NCBI GenBank assembly: GCA_036732755.1
Contig: DAINBU010000011.1
Coordinates: 3,912-67,911 of the forward strand
DNA from: DASRRB01 sp036732755
Lineage (GTDB): Bacteria; Planctomycetota; B15-G4; SIAN01
Length of the DNA: 64,000 nt
Direction: 5' to 3'
The notes under the pieces were generated by a model. That model was given only the letters and a program-made list of their open reading frames with translations, did not search any database and had not been told where the DNA came from. Shown in pieces: positions 8,067 to 16,105 of the stretch. The stretch's first letter is position 1. Each line of letters opens with the position of its first letter. Made by a program: the position numbers and the translations under genes.

Positions 8067-9896
8067 ATGAGCCACTCCGCGTCGGTCGCGCTCCCGTCGG
8101 TCGCCCTCCTCGCCGCAGTCGCCGCCGCCGCCGTCCCGCTCGGGGCGTGCGACCGGTCCGTCGCGGGGGCCGCGCGCGCGCAAGGCCGCGTGCCGGTCTT
8201 CACCGACGTCCTCGACGCGTCGGGCATCACCTTCCGCCACCACTTCATCGACAGCGAGAGCGGCAGCGGGTACCAGATCAACCCCTACGACCACGGCAGC
8301 GGCATCTGCATCGCCGACGTCGACGGCGACGGAAAGGACGACCTCTACTTCCTCGACTTCCTCGGCTCCGCGCAGCTCTACCGCAACCTCGGCGGGATGA
8401 AGTTCGAGGACGTCACCGCGAAGTCGGGCCTCGGCATCGATCGGGCACTCAAGGTCGGCGCCGCGTTCGGCGACTACGACGGGGATGGCGACGCCGACCT
8501 CTACGTCACGACCTACCGCGGCGGCAACCACCTGTTCCAGAACGACGGCCACGGCGTCTTCGCCGACGTCACGGCCAAGGCGGGCGTGGGGTACAAGGGC
8601 CACTCGAGCTCGACGACCTGGTTCGACGCCGACAACGACGGCGACCTCGACCTCTTCCTCTGCAACATCGGGAAGTTCACGACCGACACGGTGAGCCAGG
8701 AGGCCGACTGGTTCTACCGGGGCGTCGCGCTCCCCTTCGAGGAGGTGGTCAAGACTCCGGACGCGCGCAACGCCGGCGAGGGGTGCATCCTCTGGCGCAA
8801 CAACGGCGACGGCACCTTCACCGACGCGACGAAGGCGGCCGGCGTCGCGTCGGCCTCGGAGTGGAACGGCGACGCGGCGGTCGCCGACATCGACCTCGAC
8901 GGCGACCTCGACCTCTACGTCTCCGACATGTTCGGCCCCAACCACCTGTTCAAGAACAAGGGCGACGGCACGTTCGAGGACGTGACCGACGCGGCGCTGA
9001 AGCGCACCAGCTGGGGCGGCATGGGGGCGCGCTTCTTCGACGCGAACGGCGACGAGTACCCCGACCTCTACGTCGTCGACATGCACTCCGACATGTGGGC
9101 GACCACCACCGAGAAGCCCGAGTCGCACCAGCGCGTGAAGTACAACTCGCCGCTCGGGCTCGCGGTGCCGGGCGGGAAGGCGATCGCGTCGGCCGACGAG
9201 ACCAAGGCGAAGACCGTCCTGTTCGGGAACACGTTCTTCTTGAACAAGGGCGACGGGACGTTCGTCGAGAAGTCGGCCGAGGCGGGACTCGAGACGTGGT
9301 GGCCGTGGGGCATCGCCGCCGGCGACTTCAACGACGACGGCGCCGAGGACCTCTTCGTCACGGCCGGGATGGGCTTCCCCTACTACTACTGGCCCAACCA
9401 GTTCCTGCTGAACGACGGCGCCGGCAAGTTCGACGACTTCACGATCGGCGCGAAGCTGAACGTCCCGTCCAAGGGCGTGAAGATCGAGGGGCTCGAGATC
9501 AGCGGCCAGAAGGTCCACCGCAGCTCGCGCGCGGCGGCGGTGGGCGACCTCGACGGCGACGGCGACCTCGACCTCGTGGTCAACAACTTCAACCACGAGC
9601 CCTACCTCTACCGCAACGACGCGGCGAAGGGACGCTCGTTGCGCCTCGACGTCCGCGACGCGCGCAAGGGGCCGGCGTACGGCGCGCGCGTCAAGGTCAC
9701 CGCCGGCGGGAAGACCTTCTCCCGCCAGGTCGTGAACGCGCAGGGCTACCTGACGCAGTCGTCGCCGGTCCTGCACATCGGGCTCGGCGCGCTCGAGAGC
9801 GTCGACAAGGTCGAGGTGTGGTGGCCGGGCAAGAAGGCGCCGCAGGTGGTCGAGCACCCGCCGCTCGACAAGGTCGTCCGGATCGACCCGAAGTAG
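8067..9896 (+). CDS. CRTAC1-like FG-GAP/VCBS repeat lipoprotein with C-terminal ASPIC/UnbV domain
   Basis: 609 residues. The start (ATG, 8067) gives a hydrophobic signal ending in L-G-A-C28, a lipobox, so the mature protein is probably lipid-anchored outside the inner membrane. The body is a run of FG-GAP units with calcium-binding loops of the D-x-D-G-D-G-x-x-D type (DVDGDGKDD, DYDGDGDAD, DADNDGDLD, DIDLDGDLD, DFNDDGAED, DLDGDGDLD), predicted to fold as a seven-bladed beta-propeller. The last 85 residues match the ASPIC/UnbV signature (RLDVRDA...YGARVKV...QGYLTQSS...HIGLG). Such CRTAC1-type proteins are abundant in planctomycetes and often sit near adhesion or polysaccharide genes, but the function is unknown. 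It ends in TAG, facing the CAP gene. Confidence 0.85.
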   Translation: MSHSASVALPSVALLAAVAAAAVPLGACDRSVAGAARAQGRVPVFTDVLDASGITFRHHFIDSESGSGYQINPYDHGSGICIADVDGDGKDDLYFLDFLGSAQLYRNLGGMKFEDVTAKSGLGIDRALKVGAAFGDYDGDGDADLYVTTYRGGNHLFQNDGHGVFADVTAKAGVGYKGHSSSTTWFDADNDGDLDLFLCNIGKFTTDTVSQEADWFYRGVALPFEEVVKTPDARNAGEGCILWRNNGDGTFTDATKAAGVASASEWNGDAAVADIDLDGDLDLYVSDMFGPNHLFKNKGDGTFEDVTDAALKRTSWGGMGARFFDANGDEYPDLYVVDMHSDMWATTTEKPESHQRVKYNSPLGLAVPGGKAIASADETKAKTVLFGNTFFLNKGDGTFVEKSAEAGLETWWPWGIAAGDFNDDGAEDLFVTAGMGFPYYYWPNQFLLNDGAGKFDDFTIGAKLNVPSKGVKIEGLEISGQKVHRSSRAAAVGDLDGDGDLDLVVNNFNHEPYLYRNDAAKGRSLRLDVRDARKGPAYGARVKVTAGGKTFSRQVVNAQGYLTQSSPVLHIGLGALESVDKVEVWWPGKKAPQVVEHPPLDKVVRIDPK

Positions 9897-9897
9897 C

Positions 9898-9940
9898 CCT
9901 CGGTCGCGGCGCTCCTTTCCGCGGCCGACGGGAACCGAGG
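9898..9940. terminator. hairpin between convergent genes
   Basis: CCTCGGT (9898-9904) pairs with ACCGAGG (9934-9940), with a shorter inner CGCGG/CCGCG stem, filling the 45-bp gap between two convergent stop codons. It is a likely bidirectional terminator and has no U tract. Confidence 0.5.
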
Positions 9941-9941
9941 C

Positions 9942-11444
9942 TCAGAGCGCGGACGCCGGCGCGAAGTCGACGAGGTAGCGCGTCCCCTCCGGCGACGGGA
10001 AGTCGATCTCGACCCAGAAGCGGCGGCCCGCGAGATCGCCGTCGAGCACCGGCCGGAAGATCAGCGCGTCGCCGTTCGAGCCGTGGTAGTCGAGCGGAAG
10101 CGGCGTCCGCGCCTGCACGAAGTTCTCATCCATCACGTAGACGCGCACGCCCTCCGCTCCGAGGTCGGACGGAACGTCGCCCTGGCTGAAGAAGGAGCAG
10201 TGCCAGGCCTCCTTCGCGTCGAAGTGGCGCGCCGACATCCATCCGGCCGCGGGCCACGGGACGATCGCCGGCATCGGTTCCAGCGCACGGCTGCGATCGA
10301 GCGACCACATCGCGGAGTAGTGCTCCGCCCGGCCGAAGCCGGTGAGCTGCAGCCCGGGGTGGATGCAGTTGCGGCGGTGGCCGACGCGATCGATGTTCGA
10401 GTCGTCGGAGTCGTTCATGTAGGAGTCGACCGACCGCGCCAGATCGGCGACCGCGGCCGGATCGGTCGACATGTGGAGGTTCGAGTGCGACGTGCTGGTG
10501 TACCCGTCGCGGTATTCGTCGTCCGGCACGCCCGGATTCGGCGGCGTGTGCTCGAGATGGCCGACCCGTTCGAGCAGGCGGCCGGCGCAGTCGCAGTAGT
10601 AGTCGTAGGCGGGCGCGAGCTCGACGTCCCGCCATGCGACGTTGGCGAGGAGCCGGTACTCCTGCAGCCGCTTCAGCGCGGCGAACCGCTGGGCGTACTG
10701 CGTGTCGTCCGCGGGCGCATAGCCCGGGGGGACCGGCAGCGTCGGGCGGCCGCGCGCCCCCGCCTTCGCGCCCTTCCCCTTCTCCTTGCCGCTCTTCGGC
10801 GCCGGCTTGGGCGCAGGTTTCGTCCCCGCCTTCGGCTCCGGCTCCACGGATCTCGGGGCGACCGACGCCGGAGTCTGCCCGCGGATCGTCGCGAGCTCCG
10901 CCCTGATCTTCTCGAGGGTCTGCGGATACGGCGCGATGCCCATCAGGTCGATCAGCGCGCCCCGCTTCCAGACCTGCCGGCTCGCCGCCGCGCCGTCGCG
11001 CCAGAGCGTCCGCTTGCCGTCGAGCGCTCCGTCGGCGTAGTTCGCCTCGACGAGCGGCTTGCCGTCCGCGCCCGTCTCGACGAACGATCCCTGGAGCTTG
11101 CCGCGCGCGTAGCGCGTCACGACGTGCTTCGCGCCGCTCTCATGGAAGCTCGCGTACGAGCCGTCGATCGCGCCGTGCTCGTACCAGGTCCGGACGGCGG
11201 CCTTGCCGTTCTCCCACCACTCCTGGTAGTCGCCCTGCAGCTTGCCGTCGGGGTCGAGCTTGTAGCGCCGGCGCGGCGAGCCGTCGGGCCACGCCTCGAT
11301 GATCTCGTCGCCCGGCGCTTCGGCATGCACGGCGGGGCCAGCGACCGCGAACGGCTCCCGAGCGCGCGCCGCCGCCCCCGCGACGAGGGGGAGCAGCGCG
11401 AGGAACGATCGTGCGACCGCCGGCGTGCGGCGCCTCTCCTTCAA
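9942..11444 (-). CDS. secreted YwqK/MORN-like repeat protein with CAP-like domain
   Basis: 500 residues from a TTG start at 11444 with GGAGG 8 nt upstream. The start yields a signal peptide (basic N-terminus, then a short hydrophobic core ending A-A-A-R-A). Residues about 45-165 hold repeats of the form WPDGSPRRRYKL, GKLQGDYQEWWENG and GAIDGSYASFHESG, the MORN-like pattern of the YwqK family. A lysine/proline/alanine linker follows at about 200-235. The C-terminal half looks like a CAP/SCP domain: a Tyr-rich helix, a serine/aspartate-rich stretch, then G-H-R-R-N-C-I-H-P with G-F-G shortly after, the family's GHRR...P...G-x-G motif. Ends in TGA. A surface-exposed binding or structural role is an inference. 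Confidence 0.65.
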   Translation of the reverse strand: MKERRRTPAVARSFLALLPLVAGAAARAREPFAVAGPAVHAEAPGDEIIEAWPDGSPRRRYKLDPDGKLQGDYQEWWENGKAAVRTWYEHGAIDGSYASFHESGAKHVVTRYARGKLQGSFVETGADGKPLVEANYADGALDGKRTLWRDGAAASRQVWKRGALIDLMGIAPYPQTLEKIRAELATIRGQTPASVAPRSVEPEPKAGTKPAPKPAPKSGKEKGKGAKAGARGRPTLPVPPGYAPADDTQYAQRFAALKRLQEYRLLANVAWRDVELAPAYDYYCDCAGRLLERVGHLEHTPPNPGVPDDEYRDGYTSTSHSNLHMSTDPAAVADLARSVDSYMNDSDDSNIDRVGHRRNCIHPGLQLTGFGRAEHYSAMWSLDRSRALEPMPAIVPWPAAGWMSARHFDAKEAWHCSFFSQGDVPSDLGAEGVRVYVMDENFVQARTPLPLDYHGSNGDALIFRPVLDGDLAGRRFWVEIDFPSPEGTRYLVDFAPASAL

Positions 11445-11452
11445 TCGGGCTT

Positions 11453-11457
11453 CCTCC
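11453..11457 (-). promoter_or_regulatory. ribosome binding site fixing a TTG start
   Basis: GGAGG on the minus strand, 8 nt before TTG at 11444. No ATG or GTG with a comparable site exists between the M28 stop at 11471 and the signal peptide. Confidence 0.5.
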
Positions 11458-11470
11458 GCGCCGGTCGATC

Positions 11471-13006
11471 CTACTTCACGCCGGACGCCGCGCTCTTCTT
11501 CCCGATCTCGAGGTCGAGCGCGTCGGTTTGCAGCGCGTCGAGCATCCGGACGATCACGCGCACGACACGGCGGATCTTGTCGCAGTCGATCTTCTCGGGC
11601 TTGTCGCTCGGCTTGTGGTAGTCGGCGTGCTCGCCGTTGAAGAGGAGGGTGATCGGGATGCCGAGGCGGGCGAACATCGCGTGGTCGGAGCGCTGGTAGT
11701 ACTCGTCGGCGCTCTTCACCTCGGTGAAGCCCTCCTCGGCGAAGAACGACTCGGCCAGCTTGGTGAGCCCGTTGTAGGCCGGGTGCTGCGCGGTCGGCGT
11801 GATCAGGATCTGGTGCTTCGCGTTGCGGCCGATCATGTCGATGTTGATGTCGGCGACGGCGCGGCCGCCGTTGGGGAAGTAGGGGCGGTCCGACCAGGCG
11901 CGCGATCCGTAGAGCCCCTTCTCCTCGCCCGATACCCAGAGGATCATCACGGAGCGGCGCAGCGGCCCGTGCTCGACGAGCGCCTCCGCCAGCGCGAGCA
12001 GCCCGCACGTCCCCGACCCGTTGTCGTCGGCGCCGTTGTAGATCGTCCCGTCCTCGCTCGTGCCGAGGTGGTCTTAGTGGGCCGAGCAGAGGATCACCTC
12101 CTTCGACAGCTCCGGATCGCTGCCGGGCCAGAAGCCGCAGACGTCCTCGCACACGATCTCGGCGTCGGGCGCGATCTTGCGCGCGTCCTCGAGCACGACC
12201 TTCAGGTCGTCGCCGGCCTTGGGCTCGGACACGTCGGCGTACGCGAAGAGCTTGTCGCGCCCGGCCGCCGACAGCGAGACGCGCGGCCGCCCGCGCGCCG
12301 GCGCGGCCGCGTCCGCCGCGCCCTTCGCGGGCGGGTACTCGACGCTTCCCTTGCGCAGCCGCGGGACGATGCGCGCGAGCCGGCGCCAGTCGCCCTTGCT
12401 GCCGGGCGCCGGCGCCGTGACGAGGCCGATCGCCTTCGCCTCCTCGAGGCTGCGCTCGAGGTCGCGCGAGCGGTCGTTGGTCTCCCAGGCGAGCGCCCAC
12501 TTGCCGGCGAGCTCGCTGCGCTTGAACTCCTCGGGCGTGCCGGCGCCGACGCAGACGATGCCGCCGGTCGTCGTCATTTCCTGGAGGTCGAAGAAGACGT
12601 AGTCGTCGCCGAGCGCGAGCGCGCGCGGCTCGTCTTCCGGCCGCGGGTCGGGGTAGCGCAACGTCGCATGGGTCCCGGGCTCCGCGACGCGCTTGCGCAG
12701 CAGCGGATAGGGATAGAGGAAGAGGTCGTTGGGGGCGCCGGGCTTGAAGCCGAGGCGCTGCAGCCGGTTCTGGATGAAGCGCGCGGCGACGCGCTGCCCG
12801 TTGCTCGGGGTGTCGCGCCCGCCGAGCTCGTCCGACGCGATGAAGAAGATGTCGTGGCGGATCTCGTCGGAGGTCACCGTGTCGAGCGCGCGCGTGAGCG
12901 GCGCCGGCGGCGGGACGACGGAGGCGGGCGCCTGCGCGAACGCGGCGGCACCGGCCGCAGCGAGGAGCACGAAGGCGGTCGCGGAACGACGCACGATCTG
13001 CGACAT
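11471..13006 (-). pseudogene. M28-family zinc aminopeptidase, interrupted by one in-frame TAA
   Basis: Read through, this is a 511-residue secreted metallopeptidase. ATG at 13006 begins a signal peptide, a PA-like insert follows, then the M28 catalytic domain. Expected active-site elements are all present: His310 in C-S-A-H, the bridging Asp in GADDNGSG, the Glu pair in SGEEKGLYGS, Asp in DMIGR, and His in the late E-H-A-D-Y-H-K-P-S-D block. Codon 311, where the family has Tyr in H-Y-D-H, is TAA (12074-12076). The frame is otherwise intact for 200 codons to a TAG at 11471. TAC to TAA is a single substitution. A TAGGAT box lies 48 nt upstream of the start. I call it a pseudogene by convention; sequence error or readthrough is equally open. 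Confidence 0.75.
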
Positions 13007-13117
13007 GGGGTTCGACCTCGCGAGGAGCCGCCGCGGGAGCGGGCGAAGCGGACCATCCTACGCCCGTCCGGCCGCGCCGTTCCCCGCGCGCAGTTCCGGC
13101 TGCCGTTCCCGCGCGCG

Positions 13118-14035
13118 TCACTCCTGCTTCAGGACCTTGAGCTGCCCGGCGAGCTCCTTGTCGTCGGGGAAAATGGCGACCCCGTCGCGCAGCGTCTGCA
13201 GCGCCTTGTCGCGGTGGCCCACGCGCAGGTACATGCGCGAGAGGTGGGCGTAGGTTCGGGCGAAGCGCGGATTGGAGTTCGACCCGCCCTGGAGCGCGAC
13301 CAGGCCCTCGAGCGAGGCGATCACCTCGGGCGTCTTCCCCTCCGACTCGGGGTAGTAGGTGAGGTACTCGGCGCGCTCGAAGCGCGGCTCCCAATACTGC
13401 GGGTCGAGGTCGGCCGCCTTCTGCCACGCGTCGAGCGCGAGGTCGCCCCACTTCTCGTATCCGGCCGGCGTCGACTCGCGCATGACGCGCGTGCAGTACG
13501 CCTTCGCCAGCGCGTAGCGGGCGTGCGCGTCGGCCGGGTCCTTTTCGACCAGCGCGAGCAGCGCCGCGATCGCCGCGTCGTCCTCGCCCGCGGCCGCCGC
13601 CTCCTTCAGCAGCTGCGCGAGCTCCTTCGCCGGCAGTCCGGCGCGCAGCAGCGCCTCGAACTTCGGCTCGAGGCGCGCCGTCGCCGCGGCGAGCGCCGAG
13701 GCGAGCGCCGCGCGCTTCTCCGCCTCGGGATCCTTCGCTTCCGGCGTCGGCGCGGAATGCGTCGCGGCCGCATCGCCGTCGCGCGCGCCTTCGCGCTGCT
13801 CGACGCGGTCGGGGAGGCGCGCCGCCCCCTCCGGCCGCTGCTCGAGCTGCAAAACGCGCTGCCGCATCGTGTCGAAGTCGGCGGCGAGCGCCTCGAGCGA
13901 GCGGGCGAGCCGGTGCTCGCCGTCGCCTCCCGGCGCGATCGGACCCGTCGCGGTGCGCGCGACGGCGAAGGCTCCGGCGAGACCGCCGAGCCCGAAGGTG
14001 CAGAGGACGAGGCTGCCGATGCGGGACGGGACCAT
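13118..14035 (-). CDS. membrane-anchored TPR protein
   Basis: 305 residues. An N-terminal hydrophobic helix (about residues 8-28) anchors the protein. A region with heptad character (DFDTMRQRVLQLEQRP) suggests a short coiled coil. An acidic/basic linker leads into TPR units over the last 200 residues, including ADAHARYALAKAYC, YWEPRFERAEYLTYYP and ARTYAHLSRMYLRVG. ATG at 14035 has AGGAG 7 nt upstream. It is the third gene of a minus-strand operon, 13 nt after the winged-helix regulator. TPR proteins of this type usually scaffold protein complexes at the membrane; the partner is unknown. Confidence 0.75.
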   Translation of the reverse strand: MVPSRIGSLVLCTFGLGGLAGAFAVARTATGPIAPGGDGEHRLARSLEALAADFDTMRQRVLQLEQRPEGAARLPDRVEQREGARDGDAAATHSAPTPEAKDPEAEKRAALASALAAATARLEPKFEALLRAGLPAKELAQLLKEAAAAGEDDAAIAALLALVEKDPADAHARYALAKAYCTRVMRESTPAGYEKWGDLALDAWQKAADLDPQYWEPRFERAEYLTYYPESEGKTPEVIASLEGLVALQGGSNSNPRFARTYAHLSRMYLRVGHRDKALQTLRDGVAIFPDDKELAGQLKVLKQE

Positions 14036-14048
14036 GGCGAACTCCTGC

Positions 14049-14342
14049 TCACTCGCCGAGGAGCTGCTTCAGGCGGCGGACGTGGGCGACCAGCGCCGCG
14101 CGTCCCTCCTTGGTGAGCGAGAACGTGGTGACCGGCTTCTTGTCGACGAACCGCTTGTCGACCGCGACGTAGCCCGCCTCCTCGAGCTTGCGCGCGTGCA
14201 CGCCGAGGTTCCCCTGCGTGAGGCGCAGCAGCTCCTTCAGCTGCGTGAACTCGGCGTCGTGGTGCACCAGCGCCGACACGATCGCGAGCCGGACCCGCGA
14301 CGTGAGCACCGGATCGAAATCGAACGGGTCAGCCTTCGGCAT
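14049..14342 (-). CDS. winged-helix transcriptional regulator (HTH_34/MarR-like)
   Basis: 97 residues, the usual size for this one-domain family. The pattern is D-P-V-L-x-S-R-V-R-L-A-I-V-S-A-L at the start, then a helix-turn-helix at about 31-55 (FTQLKELLRLTQGNLGVHARKL), a wing (YVAVDKRFVDKKPVTTFSLT) and a C-terminal dimerisation helix. ATG at 14342 overlaps the upstream membrane protein gene by 14 nt, so the two are translationally coupled. Regulator-membrane protein pairs of this kind are common and usually autoregulated. The palindrome at 15011-15037, just before the operon, is the natural operator candidate. Confidence 0.85.
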   Translation of the reverse strand: MPKADPFDFDPVLTSRVRLAIVSALVHHDAEFTQLKELLRLTQGNLGVHARKLEEAGYVAVDKRFVDKKPVTTFSLTKEGRAALVAHVRRLKQLLGE

Positions 14343-14970
14343 GGAGCGGGTCGACGTCGGCCGCGTCCGCCGGCTCGCGGCGCAAGCGCGCGACGCGCCG
14401 CTCGGCGATCGTGCCGGCCACGATGCAGCCGAGCCCCATCGCCGGCCCGAGCAGGTAGCCCGACTGGTCGACCCAGTGCAGCGCGGCGAGCGTCGCGAGC
14501 AGGCTCGGCAGTCCGCAGAAGAAGAACTCGCGCGAGTAGATCACGCCGAGCGTCATCAGCATGAGCGCGTAGAGCAGCCCCCAGACGTGCGGGACGTAAC
14601 GGCCTCCCCCGCTGGGCGAGAGCATCGGCACCGCGAACGACAGGACCACGCCGGTCACGATGAAGATCGCGGTCAGCTGCCCGAGCCGCCGCGCGAGCAG
14701 CGTGTTGGTCGCGGCGAGCCGCGGGTGCCGGCCGTGCCGCCACCCGAGGAACCCCGAGATCAGCACGCCGCCGCCGATGGCGACCAGGCTCACGGTGAGG
14801 CAGGCGCGTCCCCGCCCGGCCGCCTGGAGCCACGACATCAGCGGGTACCAGACGAGCACGATCGTCCCCCAGACGATCATGTGGAACATCTGCGGGTCGA
14901 CGCGCCGGCGCGTCTGCTCCAGCACGCGACCGATCAGCTCGAGATCCCGCGCGGCCTGCTCGCGATCCAT
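14329..14970 (-). CDS. polytopic membrane protein, first gene of a regulator operon
   Basis: 213 residues with about six hydrophobic segments (about 27-50, 57-75, 93-115, 128-148, 152-170 and 172-190). The ends are polar: an acidic helix at the N-terminus (MDREQAARDLELIGRVLEQ) and an Arg-rich, then acidic C-terminus. ATG at 14970 is preceded by GGAG at 7-nt spacing. No catalytic motif is visible. It resembles the membrane partners that accompany small winged-helix regulators in many genomes, but I cannot name a family. It is probably co-regulated with, and perhaps sensed by, the regulator at 14049-14342. Confidence 0.75.
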   Translation of the reverse strand: MDREQAARDLELIGRVLEQTRRRVDPQMFHMIVWGTIVLVWYPLMSWLQAAGRGRACLTVSLVAIGGGVLISGFLGWRHGRHPRLAATNTLLARRLGQLTAIFIVTGVVLSFAVPMLSPSGGGRYVPHVWGLLYALMLMTLGVIYSREFFFCGLPSLLATLAALHWVDQSGYLLGPAMGLGCIVAGTIAERRVARLRREPADAADVDPLHAEG

Positions 14971-15010
14971 GCTTCGCTCCCGTTCCGCGCGGCCGCCCCT
15001 CCGGGCCGAG

Positions 15011-15037
15011 TGGTCTGAAAAACAGACTAGTCTGCCA
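15011..15037. promoter_or_regulatory. palindromic operator candidate
   Basis: A perfect 12-bp palindrome CAGACTAGTCTG (15023-15034) sits inside a longer array in which TCTG and CAGA also pair across an A tract (15014-15026) and the outer ends read TGG...CCA. It lies 41 nt before the start of the minus-strand regulator operon and is the only AT-containing inverted repeat nearby. On the minus strand the palindrome includes TAGTCT, a possible -10 box, so a bound repressor would block the promoter. Confidence 0.45.
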
Positions 15038-15066
15038 AGCGCGGATCCGCAAGGGGGGCGGGGCGG

Positions 15067-16017
15067 TCACTTCTTCACGGGAGCCGACGCGACGCGGATG
15101 TCGGCGCTGCGCTCGCCGAGCGACGCGACCACGTGGAGCGTGCCGTCCTTCTCGACCTCGGCGCTCTCGACGTGGAAGAGGGGCGACGGCTTCTTGCTCG
15201 CGCTCCAGATCACCTTGCCCTGGAACGTCCAGAGGCCGTCGGGCTTGGGGATCGCCCCGAAGCCGTTGTTCTCCGTCGGCGCGAGCATCGCCGGGATCAG
15301 CACGACGTCGTCCTCCCCCAGCATCAGGTTGAGCCGGTCGGACTCGCCGTTCCCCACCTTGCCCGAGCGCACCAGCGTCGCGACCGGGGTGTGCTTCTTC
15401 AGATCCAGCCGCTTGGAGAGCCACGGCTCGGGCAGCTTGAAGACGTCGAGCGCGGCGAAGCCCTTCACCTTCATCGGCTGCGTCCCGACGATCGTCATCG
15501 GGACGGTGAGCTGCGGCGCGCCGTACTGGATCAGCAGCGCGAGCGCGCGCAGCTCCGGATCGGCCTGCTCTTTCACCGGCGCGAGCGAGATCTCGAGCTT
15601 CTCGTTCGGCGTCTTCGCCTGCGTCATCGTGGCCGGCGCGTGCACGTCGTCGCCGCCCGCTTCGACCGCGGTGCCGGCGCCCTCGATCAGGAGCTCGAAC
15701 TTCTCCGCCCCCGTCCGCGCCACCTGCACGCGGAACGCGCCCGGGGCGACGACGGAGTCCCCCACGATCAGCGGCGCCGTCGTCACCAGGTTGGAGGCGT
15801 TGAACGCCCCCATCCGCCATGAATCCCCGACCTTGAGCTCGTCGAGCGTGTGCTTGCCGACGCGCGGCACGCCGTAGGTCACGCCGGCCTCGTGCTTCTG
15901 CCACTCGAAGCTCGCCGTCGGCCGCTGCGCCTGCGCCGGCGCGGCGGCGCACGCCAGGACGACCGCCGCCGACAGCGCGACGCCGAGGCTCCTCATCGCG
16001 TTCCACGAACGGTCCAT
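15067..16017 (-). CDS. exported DUF2911-like protein
   Basis: 316 residues from ATG at 16017, which has AAGGAG about 7 nt upstream and gives a signal peptide ending A-P-A-Q-A. The N-terminal 150 residues follow the DUF2911 layout: G-V-P-R-V-G-K, L-K-V-G-D-S-W-R-M-G-A-F-N-A-S, then V-G-D-S-V-V-A-P-G-A-F-R-V-Q-V. The C-terminal 150 residues have no family I recognise; they look beta-rich, with a possible lipid- or ligand-binding beta sandwich. The frame extends upstream to 16275 but that part is low-complexity and runs into the serine hydrolase gene. Function is unknown. It sits alone between a hydrolase and the regulator operon. Confidence 0.7.
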   Translation of the reverse strand: MDRSWNAMRSLGVALSAAVVLACAAAPAQAQRPTASFEWQKHEAGVTYGVPRVGKHTLDELKVGDSWRMGAFNASNLVTTAPLIVGDSVVAPGAFRVQVARTGAEKFELLIEGAGTAVEAGGDDVHAPATMTQAKTPNEKLEISLAPVKEQADPELRALALLIQYGAPQLTVPMTIVGTQPMKVKGFAALDVFKLPEPWLSKRLDLKKHTPVATLVRSGKVGNGESDRLNLMLGEDDVVLIPAMLAPTENNGFGAIPKPDGLWTFQGKVIWSASKKPSPLFHVESAEVEKDGTLHVVASLGERSADIRVASAPVKK

Positions 16018-16105
16018 CGCCCACTCCTTCCAGGGTTCCGCGCGCGCGGGCTGGCGGCCCGGCGCGGCGCAGCTTGTACCTCGGCGCGCGTCCGGCGTTC
16101 CCGGA

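Noticed and set aside
11453..13006. Treating the M28 region as two separate genes split at the TAA
   Set aside because: The downstream part has no start codon with a ribosome site at its beginning and continues the same domain in the same frame.
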